A DNA stretch of 64,000 nucleotides from Paracoccus sediminilitoris (GTDB taxonomy: Bacteria; Pseudomonadota; Alphaproteobacteria; Rhodobacterales; Rhodobacteraceae). Every line of letters starts with the position of its first letter. The stretch's first letter is position 1. The notes under the pieces are model-generated. The model was not told where the DNA came from. It searched no databases and worked only from the letters and a program-made list of their open reading frames with translations. The stretch lies in contig NZ_QJPK01000004.1 of assembly GCF_003259195.1 (NCBI RefSeq), positions 62,001 to 126,000 on the forward strand, read 5' to 3'. Both the position numbers and the translations under genes were made by a program. Positions 53,562 through 62,146 of this stretch are shown piece after piece.

Positions 53562-54350
53562 TCATAGATAGGCGTTCAGGATCTCGGCATAAAGGCTGCC
53601 TGCGGGAACCTTGCCGTCATGGTCCTCCTGCAGGGTCTTGCGGATTCGGCTGCCCCACAGATGCAGGCAGATGGTGTCCGTGCCGAAATCGGACAGTCGC
53701 CACCGCCCGGGCTCCAGGAACTGACCATGATCATGCACGTCGATGGGGTAGAATGCGGCCGGTGGCAGGGCATGGTGCAGTTCGTCATGCTGGGTCAGAT
53801 AGATCGTCAGCGCCTTGGGGCCCGTACTGCCCCAGGCCCATTTCTCGATCGGGTAACCCTGCCCCAGGGTGCGCACCCAGTATTTCAACCGCCGCGCGCC
53901 GGTGATGTGGGGGGCGACGCCGCGGGTCGACGGCGAAAACCGACACAGATCCTGCAATGTGGGCGATCGGCGCGGAAGTCGCAGGACGGCATTGTTGACC
54001 GAGCGACCGGTCTCGAACCCCATGACATAGTCGCCGTCGGGCATCGGGCGCAGGCCAATGATGTCCAGATCGACCCAGGTCGCATCGGTCGTCTTCAGCA
54101 GTGCATAGCGGAACAGGTTGGCGTGCAGGGCTGGACTGGGCTTGCGCTTGTCGCGATAGACCAGGATCCTGGACCCGGACATGACTTCGGCCGCGTCGCG
54201 CGTGGTCACGCCGTCGGGGACGTTGGGAATGGGGGCATAGCTGTAAAGCGTCACGGGGTGCCCCAGACGCATCAATGAATTCAGGCTGGCAATCTCCATC
54301 AGGCCCAAGGCCCCGCCGATCCACAGGGTAGCGAGTTCACGCAAAGTCAT
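53562..54350 (-). CDS. Glycosyltransferase, GT32-like (DXD sugar-binding motif)
   Basis: The 262-residue product begins LATLWIGGALGLMEIASLNS, then HPVTLYSYAPIPNVPDGVT, and has the DxD motif in TWVDLDIIGLRPM, as in GT32-type alpha-glycosyltransferases. ATG 54350 fits the family; the frame runs 36 bases upstream without similarity. It is first of three minus-strand genes that probably form a short glycan-modifying operon. The pnp terminator lies directly upstream. Confidence 0.78.
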   Translation of the reverse strand: MTLRELATLWIGGALGLMEIASLNSLMRLGHPVTLYSYAPIPNVPDGVTTRDAAEVMSGSRILVYRDKRKPSPALHANLFRYALLKTTDATWVDLDIIGLRPMPDGDYVMGFETGRSVNNAVLRLPRRSPTLQDLCRFSPSTRGVAPHITGARRLKYWVRTLGQGYPIEKWAWGSTGPKALTIYLTQHDELHHALPPAAFYPIDVHDHGQFLEPGRWRLSDFGTDTICLHLWGSRIRKTLQEDHDGKVPAGSLYAEILNAYL

Positions 54351-54369
54351 GATCCTTGCTCGCTGGATG

Positions 54370-54401
54370 AAAAAACGGCCGGCCACGATGTGGCCGGCCG
54401 T
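54370..54401 (-). terminator. Rho-independent terminator of pnp
   Basis: A 12-bp perfect stem (54375-54386 with 54390-54401, loop GAT) is followed, in the minus-strand direction, by a T-run (AAAAA on the plus strand at 54371-54375). It lies ten bases past the pnp stop. Confidence 0.9.
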
Positions 54402-54411
54402 ATCTTGCAGA

Positions 54412-56553
54412 TCAGGCGTTCGCTTCTTCGGCGTTTTCGTCGATCTCGGCGCCGGTTTCCTGGTCGACCATCTTCATGCCAAGGCGGACCTTGCCACGAT
54501 CGTCGAAGCCCAGCAGCTTGACCTTGACCTCCTGACCCTCTTTCAGGATCTCGTTGGGGTGACCCAGACGACGGTTCGCGATCTGGCTGACATGCACCAG
54601 CCCGTCACGCTTGCCGAAGAAGTTCACGAAGGCACCGAAATCGACCAGCTTGACGACCTTGCCGGTATAGATCTTGCCTTCTTCCGGCTCGGCCACGATC
54701 GAATAGATCATGTCATAGGCCTTCTTGATCGACTCACCATTGGCCGAGGCGATCTTGATGATCCCTTCGTCATTGATGTCGACCTTGGCGCCCGAGACTT
54801 CCACGATCTCGCGGATGACCTTGCCGCCCGAGCCGATCACTTCACGGATCTTGTCGGTCGGGATCTGCATCGTCTCGATGCGCGGGGCGTGGGCGCTGAA
54901 TTCCTGGCGACCTTCGGTCAGGGCCTTCGACATCTCGGACAGGATGTGCATGCGGCCATCCTTAGCCTGTGCCAGCGCCTGTTCCATGATCTCGGGCGTG
55001 ATGCCCGCGACCTTGATGTCCATCTGCAGCGACGTGATGCCGTTTTCGGTCCCCGCCACCTTGAAGTCCATGTCGCCCAGGTGGTCTTCGTCACCCAGGA
55101 TGTCGGTCAGAACGGCGAAGCGGCCGTCGTCTTCCAGGATCAGACCCATGGCGACACCGGCGACCGGTGCCTTCAGCGGAACGCCCGCATCCATCATCGA
55201 CAGCGAACCGCCACAGACCGAAGCCATGGACGACGAGCCGTTTGATTCGGTGATCTCGGAGACGACGCGGATGGTATAGGGGAAGTCCGTCGCCGCCGGC
55301 AGAACCGCCTGCAGGGCGCGCCATGCCAGCTTGCCGTGGCCGATTTCGCGACGACCGGGCGAACCCACGCGACCGACCTCACCGACCGAATAGGGCGGGA
55401 AGTTATAGTGCAGCATGAAGTTCGAACGATAGTTGCCGTGCAGCGCGTCGATGATCTGTTCGTCATCGCCGGTGCCGAGCGTGGTCACGACCAGGCCCTG
55501 CGTCTCGCCGCGGGTGAACAGCGCCGAACCGTGGGTGCGCGGCAGGATGCCGACTTCGCTGACGATCGGGCGGACGGTCTTGGTGTCGCGGCCGTCGATG
55601 CGGGCGCCGCCGCTGATGATGTCACCGCGCAGGATGCCCGATTCCAGCTTCTTCAGCGCCGAACCGAGGTTGGCGTCGGCCAACTCGTCCTCGGAAAGCT
55701 GCTCCTTGACCTTTGCCTTGGCAGCGGCAATCGCGTCCTGACGGTCCGACTTGTCGCGGATCGCATAGGCGGCGCGCATGTCGGCCTCGCCGATGGATTT
55801 CACGCGGTTGTAGAGCGCGCTGTAGTCCGGCGACTGGAAGTCGAAGGGCTCTTTCGCGGCGTCTTCGGCCAGATCGATGATCAGGTCGATGACCGGCTGG
55901 ATGGCGTCATGACCGAATTTCACGGCGCCCAGCATTTCGGCTTCCGACAGCTCATAGGCTTCGGATTCGACCATCATCACGGCGTCCTTGGTGCCGGCGA
56001 CGACCAGATCCAGACGCTGTTCAGGATTGTTGCGCAGCTGGTCCATGTCCTGAACCTCGGGGTTCAGCACGTATTCGCCATTGGCGAAGCCGACGCGGGC
56101 CGCACCGATGGGGCCCATGAACGGCACGCCCGAGATCGTCAGCGCAGCGGATGCGGCGATCATCGCGACCATGTCGGGATCATTGACCAGATCGTGGCTC
56201 AGCACGGTGCACATGACCAGCACTTCATGCTTGAAGCCGGGTGCGAACAGCGGGCGGATCGGACGGTCGATCAGGCGCGCGGTCAGCGTTTCCTTTTCGG
56301 TCGGACGTGCCTCGCGCTTGAAGAAACCGCCCGGCACCTTGCCGGCGGCATAGTATTTTTCCTGATAGTGAACCGTCAGCGGGAAGAAATCCTGCCCGGG
56401 CTTGGGTTCCTTCGCGAAGGTGACGTTGGCCATGACGCTGGTCTCGCCCAGGGTGGCGATGACGCTGCCGTCGGCCTGACGGGCAACCTTGCCCGTTTCC
56501 AGCGTCAGGGTTTCCTGGCCCCACTGGATCGATTTCTTCACTACATCAAACAT
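54412..56553 (-). CDS. pnp: Polyribonucleotide nucleotidyltransferase (PNPase)
   Basis: The 713-residue product is PNPase, a phosphorolytic 3'-5' exoribonuclease of the degradosome. Two RNase PH-like core domains are visible (for example [20 protein letters not shown] with [14 protein letters not shown], and [15 protein letters not shown] later), then the catalytic region [20 protein letters not shown], a KH domain ([17 protein letters not shown]) and an S1 domain ([20 protein letters not shown]). It follows rpsO on the same strand, the standard arrangement. Confidence 0.98.
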   Translation of the reverse strand: MFDVVKKSIQWGQETLTLETGKVARQADGSVIATLGETSVMANVTFAKEPKPGQDFFPLTVHYQEKYYAAGKVPGGFFKREARPTEKETLTARLIDRPIRPLFAPGFKHEVLVMCTVLSHDLVNDPDMVAMIAASAALTISGVPFMGPIGAARVGFANGEYVLNPEVQDMDQLRNNPEQRLDLVVAGTKDAVMMVESEAYELSEAEMLGAVKFGHDAIQPVIDLIIDLAEDAAKEPFDFQSPDYSALYNRVKSIGEADMRAAYAIRDKSDRQDAIAAAKAKVKEQLSEDELADANLGSALKKLESGILRGDIISGGARIDGRDTKTVRPIVSEVGILPRTHGSALFTRGETQGLVVTTLGTGDDEQIIDALHGNYRSNFMLHYNFPPYSVGEVGRVGSPGRREIGHGKLAWRALQAVLPAATDFPYTIRVVSEITESNGSSSMASVCGGSLSMMDAGVPLKAPVAGVAMGLILEDDGRFAVLTDILGDEDHLGDMDFKVAGTENGITSLQMDIKVAGITPEIMEQALAQAKDGRMHILSEMSKALTEGRQEFSAHAPRIETMQIPTDKIREVIGSGGKVIREIVEVSGAKVDINDEGIIKIASANGESIKKAYDMIYSIVAEPEEGKIYTGKVVKLVDFGAFVNFFGKRDGLVHVSQIANRRLGHPNEILKEGQEVKVKLLGFDDRGKVRLGMKMVDQETGAEIDENAEEANA

Positions 56554-56729
56554 CTGATTTCCTCTGGGAGTGTTCCGGCCCTCCGGTCACCCCGTGTCAT
56601 ATGGCGGCCCCATTGCCGCCGCCCCTATCCTTTGCATGTGCCCCGGGGCTGGACCTCACGTCGCAGATGGACGGCAGATACAGGAAAACGCGCTGTTTGG
56701 GAAGTGGGTGGCAGGGATGGGCCAATGAA

Positions 56730-56759
56730 GAACGCCCGCAGCTTTCGCTGCGGGCGTTC
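56730..56759 (-). terminator. Terminator-like hairpin between rpsO and pnp
   Basis: A 13-bp perfect stem (56730-56742 with 56747-56759, loop TTTC on plus) lies 24 bases past the rpsO stop. It lacks a long T-run after it. It probably acts as a partial terminator or RNase-processing site between the two genes. Confidence 0.75.
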
Positions 56760-56782
56760 CCCTTCCGAATGATCGGAAATGA

Positions 56783-57052
56783 TTAGCGGCGGATGCCCAG
56801 CTTGCCGATCAGGTCGGTATAGCGTGCTTCTTCCTTGCCCTTCAGATAGTCCAGCAGCTTGCGGCGCTGTGCGACCATCATCAACAGACCACGACGCGAG
56901 TGGTTGTCTTTCTTGTGCGACTTGAAATGCTCGGTCAGGGTGGTGATGCGCGAGGTCAGGATCGCGACCTGGACTTCGGGCGAACCGGTGTCACCTTCCT
57001 TGGTACCGAATTCCTTGATCAGGCGGGCTTTTTCTTCGACGGTGATCGACAT
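56783..57052 (-). CDS. rpsO: Ribosomal protein S15
   Basis: The 89-residue product is S15 of the 30S subunit. The family segments are [52 protein letters not shown] and the C-terminal [23 protein letters not shown] 57052 follows AAGGAGATC. It is upstream of pnp as in most bacteria. The frame is open further upstream without similarity. Confidence 0.98.
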   Translation of the reverse strand: MSITVEEKARLIKEFGTKEGDTGSPEVQVAILTSRITTLTEHFKSHKKDNHSRRGLLMMVAQRRKLLDYLKGKEEARYTDLIGKLGIRR

Positions 57053-57210
57053 CGGGATCTCCTTCCGGATTAGGGGTGATGGCGCAGGCCGGGATGTCGT
57101 CCAGCACAGGCCCATGAAGTCGTCAGCCGGACACGGGGTGCCCGGCGGATGCGCGCGTATAGGACAGGCCCGGCAAAAAGGAAAGCCCCGGCGTGCACGG
57201 GTGCGGAAAA

Positions 57211-58149
57211 TCAGCCCAAGGGTGTGACGATCCGCACGTCGGCTACGTCCAGCCCGCCATCCTGCAACAGCCGTCCAACCGGATGGCCATTGACCGATAG
57301 CAGATAGGTGCCGTCCTGATCCCGCTCCAGCGTCACTTCGGCATTCTGGGCGTCATCGGCATTCAGGTGCAGTTCGATCTGGTCCCGGTCGGCGTCGAAA
57401 TCGGCGATCGTGGGGAAACCTTCGGGGGTGTCGCGCAAAACAAAGCTGTCGCCGCCATCATTGCCCGAAACGAAATCATGCGCGCCCGGCATCAGCGTGT
57501 CGTCGCCATCGCCGCCATTCATCCAGACGGTTTCTGGACCGTCATGGCCGATCAGCACGTCATTCCCCGCCCCGCCATCCAGATCATCGCCGCCCCCGGT
57601 CGAAACAAGCAGGTCATCGCCTTCGTGTCCGGCCAGGATATCGTCGCCCGCGCCACCGAACAGCGTGTCCCGCCCTTCGCCGCCAAACAGCGTGTCGTCG
57701 CCCGAATCACCATAGATGAGGTCGTCGCCCCCCTGCCCCGCCAGCATGTCGTCGCCCGCACCGCCCTCGATCGTGTCGGCTCCGCCCAGGCCATAGGCGC
57801 CGTCGCCCTGCACCCAGTCATCCCCGTCACCCCCCTGAATCAGGTCGTCGCCCAGTCCCCCGCGCAGATCGTCATCACCGTCATAACCGCTGATCACGTC
57901 GCCCAGCGGCGTTCCCATCAGCATGTCGGCCTGATTGCTGCCCAAAGCCTGCGCGGGTTCCTCGACGGGGGCCGGATCGACAGGTTCGGGTTCGGGCTCT
58001 GGTTCGGGCAGGATGGGGGGCAGTTCGCCGTCATCCTCTGGGGTGGCATCGGGGTCCTCGTCGTCTTCGGCGGTGGACGAGGTCAACGCGCTCAGATCCA
58101 CCATCAGCCCCGCCATCATCAAACTGAGAATACCACCTATGAACAGCAT
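57211..58149 (-). CDS. RTX-repeat calcium-binding protein with N-terminal membrane anchor
   Basis: The 312-residue product has a hydrophobic N-terminal helix (about 1-22; [16 protein letters not shown]), an acidic Pro/Glu linker (about 28-68), and from about residue 72 a run of glycine/aspartate nonapeptide repeats of GGxGxDxLx form (for example [39 protein letters not shown]). These bind calcium as a beta-roll. It ends with a small C-terminal domain ([16 protein letters not shown]). ATG 58149 was chosen; GTG at 58164 is also possible. No type I secretion genes are nearby; an anchor is more likely than secretion. The role is unknown. Confidence 0.85.
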   Translation of the reverse strand: MLFIGGILSLMMAGLMVDLSALTSSTAEDDEDPDATPEDDGELPPILPEPEPEPEPVDPAPVEEPAQALGSNQADMLMGTPLGDVISGYDGDDDLRGGLGDDLIQGGDGDDWVQGDGAYGLGGADTIEGGAGDDMLAGQGGDDLIYGDSGDDTLFGGEGRDTLFGGAGDDILAGHEGDDLLVSTGGGDDLDGGAGNDVLIGHDGPETVWMNGGDGDDTLMPGAHDFVSGNDGGDSFVLRDTPEGFPTIADFDADRDQIELHLNADDAQNAEVTLERDQDGTYLLSVNGHPVGRLLQDGGLDVADVRIVTPLG

Positions 58150-58241
58150 CGACACGGACCCCACACACGACCGGCAACATGCCGATGCCTTGCATGATAC
58201 GCAGCGGAAGCCCGTCCCAGAACCGAATAATTAATAAAAAC

Positions 58242-58745
58242 TTAACGCCATGCCACCGGACCCTGCCGATAGGCAACGTAGAGCGGATGGCGGGGCATGC
58301 CGTCCCGGGTCAGACCCAGATGACAAAGAGGCACCCCCGTCGCCCGCAGCAGTGATTCGACCCGGTTCCCACGCCCCAGATGCGCGCCATGTACACCCCA
58401 GCCGCACAGGACGGCCTGCGACCATGCGGCGGTCTCTTGCAGGACATCGTCATTACCGGGTCCCACCGGCGCATCGGCACGGCGCAGATCACGAGGATCG
58501 GTCGCGCAGAAGGCAAAAAGGTTTACCACCCGAAAGGCGCCATAGCCCAGGGCGCGCGCCCGACGCTCGCAGCGTTCGACGGTGGGATCGTTGCGAAAGG
58601 CGTCGGCGGTCGAGGGGTTCAGCATCACGATGCCCAAGCCCGGCCCGTCACTCCATCGCCGCGTCAGCGCATAGCGATAGGTCCGGCAGGGCGACCAGAT
58701 CGCCTCGGACCGGGTGGCTGCGACCTGATGGGTTTAGCGAATCAT
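58242..58745 (-). pseudogene. DUF1643 family gene with a stop at codon 4
   Basis: From ATG 58745 (with GGAAAGGA ahead) the frame reads Met-Ile-Arg-stop (TAA, plus-strand 58734-58736) and then continues open for 163 codons with a full DUF1643 sequence: SEAIWSPCRTYRYALTRRW, GLGIVMLNPSTADAFRNDP, TVERCERRARALGYGAFRVV and GVPLCHLGLTRDGMPRHP. No ATG, GTG or TTG occurs in the first 35 codons after the stop until TTG at 58637, which would lose the conserved RYALTR region. The gene is either inactivated by nonsense mutation or uses a rare start. The function of DUF1643 is not known. It ends 92 bases before the RTX gene, same strand. Confidence 0.75.
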
Positions 58746-58765
58746 CCGCGATCCTTTCCGGACAT

Positions 58766-58791
58766 GAAAAAACCCGCCTTAAGGGGCGGGT
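58766..58791 (-). terminator. Terminator of rpmJ
   Basis: A 7-bp GC-rich stem (58772-58778 with 58785-58791) follows the rpmJ stop, with a run of A at 58767-58772 on the plus strand, a T-run for minus-strand transcription. Confidence 0.8.
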
Positions 58792-58845
58792 CTGTTCGGA
58801 TCGTTTTCCGCGATCTGCCGGTCATCCCGGCAAGACCCGCGCCGA

Positions 58846-58971
58846 TCAGCCCTGGCGGGCCTTGAAGCGGCGGTTGGTCTTGTTGATCACGTAGACGCGG
58901 CCTTTGCGGCGCACGATTTGGCAGTCACGGTGCCGGCTCTTGAGCGAGCGGAGCGAGTTGCGAACCTTCAT
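58846..58971 (-). CDS. rpmJ: Ribosomal protein L36
   Basis: The 41-residue product reads [20 protein letters not shown], then [20 protein letters not shown], the longer C-minus (non-zinc) form of L36 found in proteobacteria. It belongs to the 50S subunit. Only one Cys is present, so it does not bind zinc. The gene is too short for many ORF callers. Confidence 0.97.
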   Translation of the reverse strand: MKVRNSLRSLKSRHRDCQIVRRKGRVYVINKTNRRFKARQG

Positions 58972-59054
58972 CGGTCTTCTCCATCATCGCGGCGCATCGC
59001 AGCCGCCAGGAAAACGAATGCCCCCGACGCTTGCCAGGGGCGGCGAAAAATTTA

Positions 59055-59129
59055 TGGTGGGCGGTACTGGGATCGAACCAGTGGCCACTACGATGTCAAC
59101 GTAGTGCTCTACCGCTGAGCTAACCGCCC
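59055..59129 (-). tRNA. tRNA-Val (anticodon GAC)
   Basis: On the minus strand the sequence folds into a full cloverleaf: acceptor GGGCGGT with ACCGCCC, D-loop AGCTCAGCGGTAGAGC, anticodon stem CTACG/CGTAG around TTGACAT (anticodon GAC), and T-loop GGTTCGATCC. A 3' CCA is encoded (plus-strand 59055-59057). It reads GTC and GTT valine codons. Confidence 0.97.
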
Positions 59130-59289
59130 ACGCTGCCGTGAAGAACCGGTCCCGCTTCCGTCTGGATGCCGTCTCAGCGCCTCTTGGTCCGCAGGTCTAT
59201 AACGGGGGTGCCGGGGGTATTCAAGACCTATCGGCAGCAAGTTTTTCAGGTTTATATAGTTTATTGCGACTGATGACGAGGTCTGTCCC

Positions 59290-60153
59290 GTGTCACAGCC
59301 TGAACCGCCCTTTGTTCTGACCCGCCCCGATTCGTGGCTGAGCGGGGTGATCTTCGCCTCTCCGCATTCGGGATGCGACTATCCGGACTGGTTCCTGAAA
59401 GATACCAGGCTGCCCGTCAGCACCCTGCGGTCCTCGGAAGATGCCTTTGTGGACAGGCTGATAGCACCTGCATCGCGTTACGGCGCGGTGACGCTCGCCT
59501 CGCGCGTGCCGCGTTGCATCGTGGACCTTAATCGCGGCGCGGATGAAATCGACCCGGTGATCGTGCGCGGCGTGCCGCGTCATCCGCTGAACCAGCGCAC
59601 CCTTGCGGGTCTGGGCGTGATTCCCCGTGTCGTGTCGCAGGGCCGGGTGATTCATGACGCGCCCATGGACCGCGCCGAGGCCGAACGCCGCATCGATCTC
59701 TGCTGGCGGCCCTATCACCAGGCGCTTGGCGCGCTGATCTCGGAGGCGCGGACGCGATTCGGACAGGCGATCCTGATCGACATGCATTCCATGCCCCATG
59801 ATTCCCTGACCCATCTGCAGGGCCTGCGTCCCGACATGGTGCTGGGCAACCGCCACGGGCTGTCCGCCTCGGCCCGCGTGTCGGATGCGGTCTGCCGGGC
59901 GGTCGAGGATGGTGGCTGGCGCATCCGCCGCAATTCGCCCTTTTCCGGCGCCTATATCTGTTCGGCCTATGGGCGGCCTGCGCAGAACATCCATGTCGTC
60001 CAGCTGGAGATCGACCGCTCGCTCTACATGAACGAACGTGCAATCACGCCGCGCCCCGATTTCGACCTTTTCGCCGCGCGGATCGAACAGGTCATCGCGC
60101 GGCTGGCCAGCCTGACCACCGATCTCAGCGGCGGGCGCATCGCGGCGGAATGA
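59290..60153 (+). CDS. N-formylglutamate amidohydrolase family protein
   Basis: The 287-residue product matches N-formylglutamate amidohydrolase (HutG-type): FASPHSGCDYPDW, RCIVDLNRGADEIDP, DMHSMPHDS and HVVQLEIDRSLYMNE carry the expected metal-binding His/Asp/Glu residues. HutG-type enzymes hydrolyse N-formylglutamate in histidine degradation. No hut genes are adjacent, so another N-formyl or acyl amino acid substrate is possible. The start is GTG 59290. Its stop overlaps the Nudix start by 4 bases. Confidence 0.88.
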   Translation: MSQPEPPFVLTRPDSWLSGVIFASPHSGCDYPDWFLKDTRLPVSTLRSSEDAFVDRLIAPASRYGAVTLASRVPRCIVDLNRGADEIDPVIVRGVPRHPLNQRTLAGLGVIPRVVSQGRVIHDAPMDRAEAERRIDLCWRPYHQALGALISEARTRFGQAILIDMHSMPHDSLTHLQGLRPDMVLGNRHGLSASARVSDAVCRAVEDGGWRIRRNSPFSGAYICSAYGRPAQNIHVVQLEIDRSLYMNERAITPRPDFDLFAARIEQVIARLASLTTDLSGGRIAAE

Positions 60154-60587
60154 CCGGAACCGGCAGCCCCCCATTCCACGGCGCCAAGCTGCTGCTGACC
60201 CATGGGGCCTCGATGCTGGTCTATCTGCGCGACGACGACGCTGGCATCCCCTTTCCCGCCCATTGGGACCTGCCGGGCGGCGGGCGGGAAGGAAACGAAA
60301 GCCCCCTCGCCTGCGCCCTGCGGGAACTGCACGAGGAATTCGCCCTGCACCTGCCTGCGGATGGGCTGACCGGCCACGCATTCGCATCCTTCCAGGACCC
60401 GCGCATGCAATCCTGGCTGTTCACCGGCACCCTGACCGCCGCACAGATCGCCGCGATCCGATTCGGCGACGAGGGACAGGAATGGCGGATGATGCCCATG
60501 GCCGATTACCTGGCCCATCCCCGACGCATCCCGCATTTCTGCGACTGGATCCTAGGGTCGGGCCATGCCCCGCACCAGCGGCCCTAG
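60150..60587 (+). CDS. Nudix hydrolase
   Basis: The 145-residue product has a Nudix box at about residues 44-66 (GX5E then REL-HEE), with the last Gly replaced by Ala. Nudix enzymes hydrolyse nucleoside diphosphate derivatives. ATGA couples it to the amidohydrolase. Its 3' end overlaps the convergent membrane-protein gene by 36 bases. Substrate not predictable. Confidence 0.87.
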   Translation: MTGTGSPPFHGAKLLLTHGASMLVYLRDDDAGIPFPAHWDLPGGGREGNESPLACALRELHEEFALHLPADGLTGHAFASFQDPRMQSWLFTGTLTAAQIAAIRFGDEGQEWRMMPMADYLAHPRRIPHFCDWILGSGHAPHQRP

Positions 60588-61247
60588 GGCATCGCCCTTG
60601 ACCGCCCAGCTCGTCGCAAAGGCAAAGGTCGCCGCGGTTTCCAGCACGAAGACCGGCCGCAAAAATGCCAGTCGCTGGTCCAGCCCGGTCAGGAACATCA
60701 CCCCGATCAGGCCGATGCTGACCAGGATCACCCAGCCGCACAGACGATAGATCCGGTTCGAGGCCCGCTTTTCGGCGCTGTCTTCTTGGCCCCTGACGAA
60801 CAGCACCAGGCAAAAGACCGCCAGCGCCAGAAAGAACACCGCCGCGGCGACAAGATGCAGCCAACCCGCGACGACCGGACCCAGCACGCATTGCAGCAGG
60901 GTGCAGGGGATATCGGGGCCGCTGGTCGGGGACAATGCGATCAGGGCGGCGGCGACGGCCGCAACCCGCGCCGTCAGCCAGTCCGAGACGATTTCACCCG
61001 CGCGGGGGCGGAAACCCTCATAGCTCCACAAAAAGACCGCCTGCGCGATCAAGGTGCCGACAAAGACGTCGCGCATGGGGGAATAATAATAGGCAGAGAT
61101 GCTGGTCCCCAGCCCTCGCCCCGTCAGGATGGCAAAGACCATCAGCGAGACGGGCAGGAAATAGCCAAGACCGCCGATGGCGCGGCGCACGGCCAGAAAG
61201 GACAGGACCAGATCGTTCTGCGCCTTCTGCGCGCCGCCATCATCCAT
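60552..61247 (-). CDS. Uncharacterised multi-pass membrane protein
   Basis: The 231-residue product has about six hydrophobic segments and the stretch GTSISAYYYSPMRDVFVG, which recurs in an uncharacterised family. I do not recognise a function. ATG 61247 follows AAGGGGG. A longer in-frame start exists at 61265 but has no better site. The gene converges on and overlaps the Nudix gene by 36 bases. Confidence 0.75.
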   Translation of the reverse strand: MDDGGAQKAQNDLVLSFLAVRRAIGGLGYFLPVSLMVFAILTGRGLGTSISAYYYSPMRDVFVGTLIAQAVFLWSYEGFRPRAGEIVSDWLTARVAAVAAALIALSPTSGPDIPCTLLQCVLGPVVAGWLHLVAAAVFFLALAVFCLVLFVRGQEDSAEKRASNRIYRLCGWVILVSIGLIGVMFLTGLDQRLAFLRPVFVLETAATFAFATSWAVKGDALGPLVRGMARP

Positions 61248-61296
61248 GCCCGTCCCCCTTGCCATGGCGCGATGGTGGCAAAGGGGACGGACGGGG

Positions 61297-61983
61297 TCAA
61301 TGCGCCCGGATTTCCGACAGGATGGCCTGGGCGGCGGCACGCGGATCGGCGGCCTGCCAGACGGGGCGGCCCACCACGATGTGATCGGCGCCGGCAGCGA
61401 TGGCGCTGGCCGGGGTCTCGACCCGTTTCTGATCGCCCAGCGAGGCACCGCTTGGCCGCACGCCCGGCGTGATGATCAGCCGCGCATCCGGCAGGGCGCG
61501 GATGGCCTGCGCCTCGCGCGGGGAACAGATGATGCCATCGGCCCCGGCCTCGAAGGCGCGGGCGGCGCGTTCGACGGTGATGTCGTGCAGATCGCCCGCC
61601 TGCATCATCCCCGCGTCCAGATCGGCCCGTTCGAGCGAGGTGAGGATGGTGACGCCCAGAATCTGCATCTTGCTGCCCGCGGCACCTTGCTTGGCGGCGC
61701 GCACCACATGCGGGTCCCCATGCACGGTCAGGAAGTCGATGTCATATTGCGCCAGACCGCGGACCGCCGCCTCGACCGTGGCGCCGATGTCGAACAGCTT
61801 CATGTCCAGAAAGATGCGCTTGCCGTGTTCCTGCTTCAGCTCGTTGGCCAGCGCCAAGCCACCGCCGGTCAGCATCCCCAGCCCGATCTTGTAGAAGCCC
61901 ACCGCATCGCCCAGCTTTTCTGCCAGCGCCAGCCCCGCCAACGCGTCCGGCACGTCCAGTGCCACGATCAACCTGTCATCCAT
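61297..61983 (-). CDS. pyrF: Orotidine 5'-phosphate decarboxylase
   Basis: The 228-residue product performs the last step of UMP synthesis, decarboxylating OMP. The active-site tetrad is visible in D60-M-K62-L-F-D65-I (DMKLFDIG) with Lys in FYKIGL, and the phosphate-binding GVRP and GRPVW loops near the C-terminus. ATG 61983 begins [10 protein letters not shown], the family start. It is divergent from clpB. Confidence 0.97.
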   Translation of the reverse strand: MDDRLIVALDVPDALAGLALAEKLGDAVGFYKIGLGMLTGGGLALANELKQEHGKRIFLDMKLFDIGATVEAAVRGLAQYDIDFLTVHGDPHVVRAAKQGAAGSKMQILGVTILTSLERADLDAGMMQAGDLHDITVERAARAFEAGADGIICSPREAQAIRALPDARLIITPGVRPSGASLGDQKRVETPASAIAAGADHIVVGRPVWQAADPRAAAQAILSEIRAH

Positions 61984-62037
61984 CGCCTGTCCCCTTATTT
62001 CCGCAAAATCGCGGCGTTATGACATGAACGCGGCGTT

Positions 62038-62065
62038 CTTGAAAGCGTCCGGAAATATCCCATTT
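62038..62065 (+). promoter_or_regulatory. Sigma-32 (RpoH) heat-shock promoter of clpB
   Basis: CTTGAAA at 62038-62044 and CCCATTT at 62059-62065, 14 bases apart, match the sigma-32 -35 and -10 consensus closely. They sit 82 bases before the clpB ATG in the correct orientation. Confidence 0.88.
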
Positions 62066-62146
62066 CTTATCGTGAAGACCCGAACGGGGACGTGCCGAAC
62101 GCGGGCGTCCGGCACTCGGGGGCTAACCAAGAATGGAGAATGCCCG

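Noticed and set aside
55336..56772. A 478-codon plus-strand open frame opposite pnp
   Set aside because: PNPase motifs are unambiguous on the minus strand; the antisense reading shows no domain.
57430..57960. Regular repeats that could be mistaken for a CRISPR or satellite
   Set aside because: They are codon-level repeats of the RTX beta-roll, not identical direct repeats with spacers.
57367..58197. A 276-codon plus-strand frame opposite the RTX protein
   Set aside because: Its regular repeats come from the complementary strand of the nonapeptide repeats; no independent evidence.
59020..59054. A possible terminator after tRNA-Val
   Set aside because: The G/C-rich stem is only about 5 bp with a long loop, although a short A/T run is near; too weak to call.
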